Position numbers and translations under genes: made by a program
Shown here: positions 57,001 through 64,000 of the stretch, piece by piece
Numbering within the stretch: position 1 is the first letter of the stretch
How the letters are laid out: each line of letters opens with the position of its first letter
Assembly (NCBI RefSeq): GCF_000150955.2
Contig: NC_011670.1
Coordinates: 339,817 to 403,816, forward strand
Direction: 5' to 3'
DNA: 64,000 nucleotides
Source: Phaeodactylum tricornutum CCAP 1055/1
Taxonomy: Eukaryota > Bacillariophyta > Bacillariophyceae > Surirellales > Neidiaceae
The notes under the pieces: model-generated
Databases searched by the model: none
What the model was told of the DNA's origin: nothing
Seen by the model: only the letters and a program-made list of their open reading frames with translations

Positions 57001-60000
57001 CGGCGTGTCATGACACTCTTGAACATCCTCTCTGCACCCCCGTCCTCTCTTTTAAAGCGAATTGGAATGTTACTTTCTCGGCTTGATAATCTCGCTCACG
57101 TGCTTGTATGGAGCACGGAAACCGTCAAATCAGCGCATTCTCCATGCACTATCGACTATATCGAGCTTCCGCGTGTGAATTTGTCTTTTAAAGCAAAGGC
57201 TACCGAGTCTGTAGATGGCAAAGAGGAAAATCGCTTGTACAGCAATGATTATGATGGCCTCTATATCGCCACTTCAACGGAGGCGCGGGAGCTTGCAGAC
57301 CGTCTTCTTGGAGCAATTTCGCATTTCATCGTTCTCCAGAATGCTGATAAAGATCTATTTGTCTTGCTTCCAAGTTGCGCGCTTCCAAGGCGACTTCACA
57401 TTGATGGATCGCGACTGTCCGTTCAAGTGATTCTCGACCGTCGAAATAAGGAATGGATTAACAATATCGGAGAGGTTCGGTCATATCTTTACCCGGTGCA
57501 CAACTCGAGGTCATTTCTTGTTACGCCATCTCTTGCCTCGTCGCTTTATCTGATGCTGATGTATTTTATCACTGGTTCTTACCCTGACGTTTTCAAAATG
57601 GTTGAATCATGTGTCAGCGAGGAGCTTAGCCCTGAGGAGCAGCAGATTTTCAACCAACTAGAGTTTTTGGGAAACGATTTCCACCCTGATGCACATGCTT
57701 GTCGCTTAAAACTTTCGGTGGTGACCGTAGGTCTAGGGGCAGAGTCTACAATGAGATGTCCATGGAGCATAGCTGAAGAAATGGAAGCTTACACTAAGAA
57801 ACACGGGCACGTATCATCTGCATGTCGTCTTACCACGGACGAAGAAATGCTTCTTCTGCAGCTCTGTAGCCCAGAAAACCAAAGTCGCCTGTCGTTGGCG
57901 CTCCATAATCGCAAAGCGTTCGTGTCAGCAGTCACGAGTCTCTCTACGTTGCCGAAAGACAAGACCTTGACTGTGCGGCTTGGAAAGGAGAAGCCTCCTG
58001 TGATCGAGAATTTTGACTTTGGAGCAGACTATACAATAATGGAAAACCCCAAGAAGACGACGACTTCAGCCAAGCTTTTCGGAGCCGCGTACAGCCGTCC
58101 TGAAGAGGTTAGTTTTCCTTGTTTGCATATGTTGCTATTGCTAAAGTATTCTTACCGATGTCTTTGGGTTTGACAGGAGCAAGTTGCGTACGGTGGCTTG
58201 AGGGCACTTGAGTTTATTAACAATGCCGTATCCTCAGGAGTAGAGATGGCTTCTTCTCGATACGGTTTTCCTTTACTGTACGATCTTCTAACCGGTACGG
58301 TTGCTTTCAAGCTGCATCCGAGTGATCGGCCTCACAATTGGGGAAGGATGCTTTTTCGCTTGCTTCCGCCCTCTGACTTCAAGACTCTGTCTGCCGAAAT
58401 GTCGACTCTGCGAATCCTGGCAGAAAATGCCCCCGTAGCTGCGCATCCCAACATTCCAAAGTTCCATGTTGACACTGGGATGAGTAAGCTCAAGGGCATG
58501 TTTGCCGGGAAGGACTCAGTCAGCCGCCTAGTCGAGCAGCTTCATAATTTCATGAGCCAAGAAGGAGTGAGAGCTATGATCAAGAATACAAATGTGTACC
58601 AGGAGTCTCTGCCACGATCTACCATGATCCTCAGCCGTCCTGAGTCTTACTCACAACACCGTTTATGGGTAGTGCCAAGGATATCAAATTATTCGCAAGC
58701 AACATTTTATCTTGACGTGCAGAACTGTGCAGCCGTGAACATTCCGCTAAAGCAGCTACAGGCATTTAGTACAAAACCGTTGTCGCCGATTAAGCTGGAA
58801 AACTACGTTACTGATTTAACAAGGGCGGAGATTAATCTACCTCCTGTCTCAAGCCAACTTCCTTTCAATGTTGCGTCCGACAAAGCGTCACAAACTCATT
58901 GCTCGCAAGCAACCATGCAACGTGTAGCGACGGACGTCTATAAGTATGCCGAGAAAGCAAACTCAGAGAGAACACCGACTTTGATCGGTTTCAAGCCCGG
59001 AGAAATTGACGGATTTCACCGATCTTCTTCAGTTTTGGGAACAGGCACAGCCCAGCTAACAAAGATGATTAAAGCGCTAAATCAAGCTATGGAGTTTGAC
59101 CGAAAATCTCTGTGGAATTTAATGAATCGGGCGTTGGCAATCGCAACAAGCGATGAACGCAGTGACAAGCCAAACGCTTCCGGACCCAACGGAGAAATTC
59201 AGTTTTTACGTTTTCGTCTTGGGCAAGTGGGTGAACGGGAGCCCGCCGCTTGGTTTGAACTGCTGGTCGCTTCCATTCTTTCGACAACTGCTGAGCACGA
59301 TATACGCTCACTTAACCCTCACATGTCTAGCGTCGCCTACAAAACGGTCACAAGCTTGACCGTCGTGGCTATGCTCACGTCAATTCGAATCAGTCAGACT
59401 CACCGAGCGCTCACAAGGTACGTTTCAAGAATACCGAAGTCGGTAACATTCCTTTCTTCAGCAGCGTCTCACACTCCTTATAGCCTGTCGCAGCTTATTC
59501 TACTTTTACGTCAAGTAAAGGGCTCCAATTCAACTGAAGAACAGGCTAGAATATGCCAAGAGATCAAGCTTCAAGCGTCGAAGGTCGCAGCTGACGTTGC
59601 GAACGAACGGCATTTTATGAAGCCTACGGCTGACAGCAACTACATCGAATTTGATCCACGTTATCTCGTTTTTGAATTCACCTATTCGCTAATGCTTCGA
59701 AAGAGCCAGGTGATTCTCGTGAACAAATTCATGGACGCTCTTCGCCGCGATCAATCGATGTGTCACCAAATGATCATGGGGGCAGGAAAGACAACGGTGG
59801 TTACTCCACTCTTGGCTTTGATGCTCGCGGATGGCAAGTCCCTTGTTACCCAAGTCGTACCTCATGCTCTTCTCGACTTCTCACGGGGAGTGATGCGAGA
59901 GAAGTTTGCTGCTGTTGTGAGAAAGCCAGTGTTCACCTTTCAGTTTAATCGCGGAACTCCGATAACAAGAGACCTTTACCTGAAGTTATGCAAAGCTAGA

Positions 60001-63000
60001 GATAGCCGCGCCGTGATCTGCGCCACGCCAACTAGTGTCAAGTCTTTCATGCTGAAGTTTGTTGAAATGATGAAGATCCTTGAAGACAGAAAATTTGGAA
60101 CAATGCGCCGTAAGGTCAACAATAATGGAATTTTCGGGGCTTTCTCTCTGTCAGCTATTGCAAGACGATTCCGCGACCAAGTCGAAATCGTGGATGCCGA
60201 TGTGAGTCCTCAAGAGGTATATTACGGTGCAGAAATACTGAAGTTGTTCCGATCAGGTTGCCTTCTTTTAGATGAGGTCGACCTAATCCTCCATCCTTTG
60301 AAATCTGAACTTAATTGGCCAATCGGTTCAAAAGATCCCATTGACTACTCTCGGTCGAAACTTGGAATTGGTCTACGATGGGATCTTTTTTGGCACCTTA
60401 TCGACGCTATCTTCTACTTCTCAACTGGAAAAATGTCCGTCGCCTTCAAAGATAGCCGAGAAGCTATTACGATACTAGAACAGATTTCATCTGTGATTCG
60501 GATGGGGATCTCAGAGAAACACTTTCAACATACCCCACATCTCGTTCTTCTGAATCGACAATATTACCACCAGCAGTTGAAGCCTTTAATTGCTCGTTGG
60601 CAACTGCTGTACCTTCGCAACAAACGTCTACCAACTGTGGAGGACACACACTTGATCTCGTACATGGTGAATGGTCCATTGAAAGACAAACAAGCAGCTT
60701 CTGCCTGTCACGTGGCTTTAGATGACGACTACATGAAGATGCTGAACCTTAGTCACGACCTGCTCCGAAACTTTTTACCTCACGTTTTAAGCAAAATCAA
60801 TCGAGTAAGCTTCGGTTTACTGTCGAAGTTGGATTTAAAGCAAGCTTTAGAAAGCGATCCCAACGTTTCTCTCGCTAGAAGACTTGCATCTATTCCATTC
60901 GTTGGCAAGGACATCCCGAGCAGAGCGAGTCAGTTTTCTCATCCTGATATTGTTATTGGTCTGACGACTTTGGCGTACCGATACGAAGGAATGCGACTTT
61001 CGGATTTTGAAAATGTCCTCTATGCTCTTCGCGAGCAACTTGACTCTGAATTTGGTCCTTACCACAAAAGACCGGCTGCTTTGAAATACAAAGGGTGGGT
61101 CGAAGAAGCTGGTGGGAAGGTCCGAGGGCCTCGTGAGGGTGAGAACAACGTTGATAATGGACATGACGTTGAATCTTCGTTCTTCAAGGCCCCCATTGGG
61201 CGTGTTGGTGGAAGAGGAGCCGATGATATTTGGCCGCTTCATCTACTTGATTTAAAGGACGACCAGCATATGAGTGTGACCTACAATCTTCTACGCAATA
61301 TCCCTCACGTTATTCAGTATTATCTCGATACCTTTGTATTTCCTCTGACAATGGAGCACCATCACGAAAAAGTTAGTGCGTCTGGACAAGATCTGGGTGG
61401 CGAAATGATGTTTGGAAAACGGGTCGGTTTCAGTGGGACTCCGAGCGACCTTTTGCCAGAAGAGCTGGGCCAATGTCATTACGACGAGGGAGTGGATGGT
61501 CAGATAATCCACTTCTTGACTAGTGAGTCAATTGTGTCAAGTCGCATCTTAGGAGCCGAGTGGTCAGTGGTGAAGGTCCTAAGCGATATTGCAACAGCCA
61601 ACCCTCCTTTTCACGTTTTGCTGGATTGTGGCGCACTTGTGACAGGGCTTAGCAACTATGATGTTGCAAAGTTTCTTCTTACCCACGGTCTATCGTCAGA
61701 CTTTGATGGAGTAGTTTTTCTTGACCATAAGGACAGGAAAATGATTTTGATGCGACATGGAATGAACGTGGTCAGATTAAATCAGTCTGGAATTCCACCG
61801 CACCGGCGATTTTCATTCTATGATCAGATTCATACTACGGGGATGGATATTCACCAATGCATCGATGCTCGGGCTGCGCTAACTTTGGGAAAGGATATGA
61901 CTTTTCGTGACTATGCACAAGGAGCCTTCAGAATGAGGGGTATTGGAAAAGGCCAGACAATCGAACTCTTTATTATTCCAGAAGTAATGCGCCTCCTCCA
62001 AGATCAGCATACTAGAATATCTCAGCAACAGGCACCAGCTCAGTCTGTGGTGCATACACCTCAGAGCTCGTACGCCTCGGACCTGCTATCGCTATCGCCC
62101 CTTCATCAAAGTCCCTCAGTAGCTAGCTTTGGCTCGCAAAAACAGCTTTTAGTCAACGTTGCGGCATGGCTTACTGTCAACGGAATGAAGAGCGAGAATA
62201 TGCAGTTTCGAATGCTCTGCCACCAAAGTATAGACAACGTTTTCCGAAAACGGGCTTATCGCATTCTTACCACACACTACCGCGAGCTCACACAGATTGC
62301 CTTTTCATCTCGAGTCAAAGAATTTGGAACATCGAAATCAATTGAGGCTGGTCATGTTGACATTAATGGGGACCTTGAACTTGGGGACAAGGTGCAGAAT
62401 TTGTTCGCCGACGACACCAGTGCAATTCGAAGTGTCGTCGAGTCCGGAACTGGCGGCGCATCTTCCCTCGTGGGCATTGAAATGATTCAGAAGTGTCTCG
62501 ATATTATATCTGAACGCCTCGATTTTACCGTTCCGAACAGCATCCCCACCCCAGTGCCCTTATCAGATACTCTACGGCACTCTATCATTCGTCGTCAGGA
62601 TTTCATAATGAACGATTACGATAAAGCCGTTGTGGACAAAATTTTGATGGTGTTAGTCACATCCGAGGGCTTGAGCAAGAGGCGTGTTGGTGGGAAAGCG
62701 TCGGAGGACACGGCAGACGAAGACCAAGATGCTAATTTACAAAAGGAGCAGGTATCCGAAGAGGAAGTCTTGAAAGAGCAGGTAAGCTTGAAGAGGTGCG
62801 GGAAACTATGTTTTTCTCCACGCGTAAAACTAATTGTACGATATTGTGCAACAGGAAGAAGAAGAGGAGGAGGAAGAGGAAGAAGAAGAGGAAGAAGAGG
62901 AGGAAGAAGTTGTCAAAGAATCAGCGAAAAAGAAAAAATACTCCCGGGATGGCGAGAGTCCTGTGGCTTGGCCTGTCCAGTCGCTTTCAGTAACATTGAA

Positions 63001-64000
63001 AGGTGTGGATCCAAACTACAAAAAAAATCGAACGGAAGCAACAGCAGACGGCGAAGAGAAGATCCAGTCTTGGCAAAAGGCATTTTATCCTGCTTCGCAG
63101 TTCACTGTGAAGAATTACCTTTTTTCAAAAGCAATTGGCCTAGAATTTCCTGACTATCTATTGGTATCCCGCAACTACTACGAGAAGCAATGGGCTTCAA
63201 AGACCCATCGACGACTGAAGAATGTCATTGTTACTATGGACTTTACTCCATCAAAGGCTGCGCTACAGGAAGTTGCAGCTGTGGGAAAGCCTTTTACAGT
63301 AGATCAAGAGAAGACTTTGAAGCGTGCGTTTCTTGGAGCCGATGGTGACAGTTCTGGAACGATTTCGGTTACGGAGTTGAAGGAGGTGCTGCGAGCGGTT
63401 GATGTTGATGTCGACGGTGAAGATGGGGACCGGTTCTTTGAGCAAATGCCAGATGTTCAGAACCGTGTTATTACGTTTGACGAGCTAAAACATTATCTTA
63501 CACAACGAATGTTCTACAGAGTCCAGGCTGGTCGCTATTACGTGATCATGTCTCTGTTCGAGGCGGAGTGCATGCGTGCAGTATTACACCAACAGTCGGC
63601 TTTGCCACTTATTCCTGGTAGGGATACAACCGTTGCGCTTCGAACAGAACGAACTCTCCTTGACTCAACGTACGGGTACGAACCAGCACAAAGTTTCCAG
63701 CACTCTACAGCCTACTCTTGTTTCCGCTTTATCGACAGTCAGGTCAACTATCAACCACGCGAAGTTACGCTTCTCCTTCGAGCATTGCAAAACAATGATT
63801 TGGAAAGGCGATACAACTACTTTGTGGAGCTTCGGAGCAATCGCCGCCGGAAGCATATCGATCCGGCGACCACAGCACTTTCCAAAGTTTTCATCACTGC
63901 TGACGAGCACCATCTTCTCAATTATAAGATTGCTGCTGGGCGTATCACCGCATTGCTGAAATCGAGAGGAATGTTTCCTAGAGATGCCTTCGGCGCCATT
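51082..64000 (+). CDS. Giant SH3 - DUF3638/DUF3645 (SF2-like) - EF-hand protein, 3' end outside the window
   Basis: Exons 51082-54713, 54795-58107, 58177-62781 and 62855 to the edge (introns of 81, 69 and 73 bases; phases 2, 0, 0) give 4232 residues so far. An SH3 domain (about 6-62, GAWWWGSMAGKEGWFPPTYV) precedes a Pro/Gln/Ser-rich linker to about 400. A long helical region follows. DUF3638 carries a Walker A at about 2846 (MIMGAGKTTVVTPLLALM), and the acidic box LLLDEVDLILHP is near 3013. Then come VGFSGTPSDLLPEE (about 3399) and AQGAFRMRGIGKGQ (about 3562), which sit where helicase motifs III and VI would be. A 17-Glu run (3851-3867) and an EF-hand (GADGDSSGTISVTELKEVL, about 4009) end the visible part. 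DUF3638/DUF3645 proteins are known from fungi and protists without assigned function. Confidence 0.75.

Overview
The window reads as nuclear DNA of a diatom, most likely the pennate diatom Phaeodactylum tricornutum or a close relative. The grounds are: compact genes with a few short GT-AG introns (63-241 bases here); presequences with a signal peptide followed by an ASAF-like site typical of complex-plastid import; two bestrophins with long low-complexity loops; a small diatom-type heat shock factor; and secreted VWD proteins. The species assignment is inference. I saw no rRNA, tRNA, CRISPR array or bacterial operon.

Layout. 1-6.6 kb: a gene cut by the left edge, then two divergent SEC14/CRAL-TRIO-like paralogs and a decayed third copy. 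6.6-9 kb: a DsbA-like thioredoxin-fold protein and a RAD51D-like recombinase paralog. 9.2-12.2 kb: mitochondrial F1 ATP synthase beta and delta subunits, head to head over a shared 0.6 kb promoter that carries a 32-bp palindrome centred on a CRE core. 12.5-16.8 kb: two core autophagy genes in tandem, ATG16 and Beclin-1/ATG6. 17.5-22.5 kb: a probably plastid isochorismatase-fold hydrolase and two divergent bestrophin-like channels. 23-27 kb: a plastid-targeted Ski2/ISE2-type RNA helicase. 27-31.6 kb: a tail-anchored protein of unknown function, a TraB/TIKI-like protein and isoprenylcysteine carboxyl methyltransferase. 31.6-33.3 kb: a non-autonomous hAT transposon with perfect terminal repeats and target-site duplication. 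33.6-39.2 kb: two VWD-domain secreted paralogs flanking a UPF0489 gene. 41.3-43.8 kb: a heat shock factor and an unknown protein. 44.2-49.8 kb: a membrane sensor of about 1,800 residues with two Cache modules, TPRs and a degenerate VWA domain. 51.1 kb to the right edge: one giant gene (more than 4,230 residues, continuing past the window) with an N-terminal SH3 domain, a DUF3638/DUF3645 core that looks like a superfamily-2 helicase, a poly-Glu tract and an EF-hand.

Most neighbours are functionally unrelated, as usual in a compact eukaryotic genome. The exceptions are the two ATP synthase subunits, which could be co-regulated from one promoter, the two autophagy genes, the bestrophin pair, and the CRAL-TRIO and VWD duplicates. 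A short motif close to TGACTGTGAG, or its complement, recurs upstream of several starts.

Exon boundaries were chosen by eye from splice consensus, reading frame and alignment to remembered family sequences or to the in-window paralog. They should be read as models. Starts were moved to the first plausible ATG where the longest open frame begins with a non-ATG codon.
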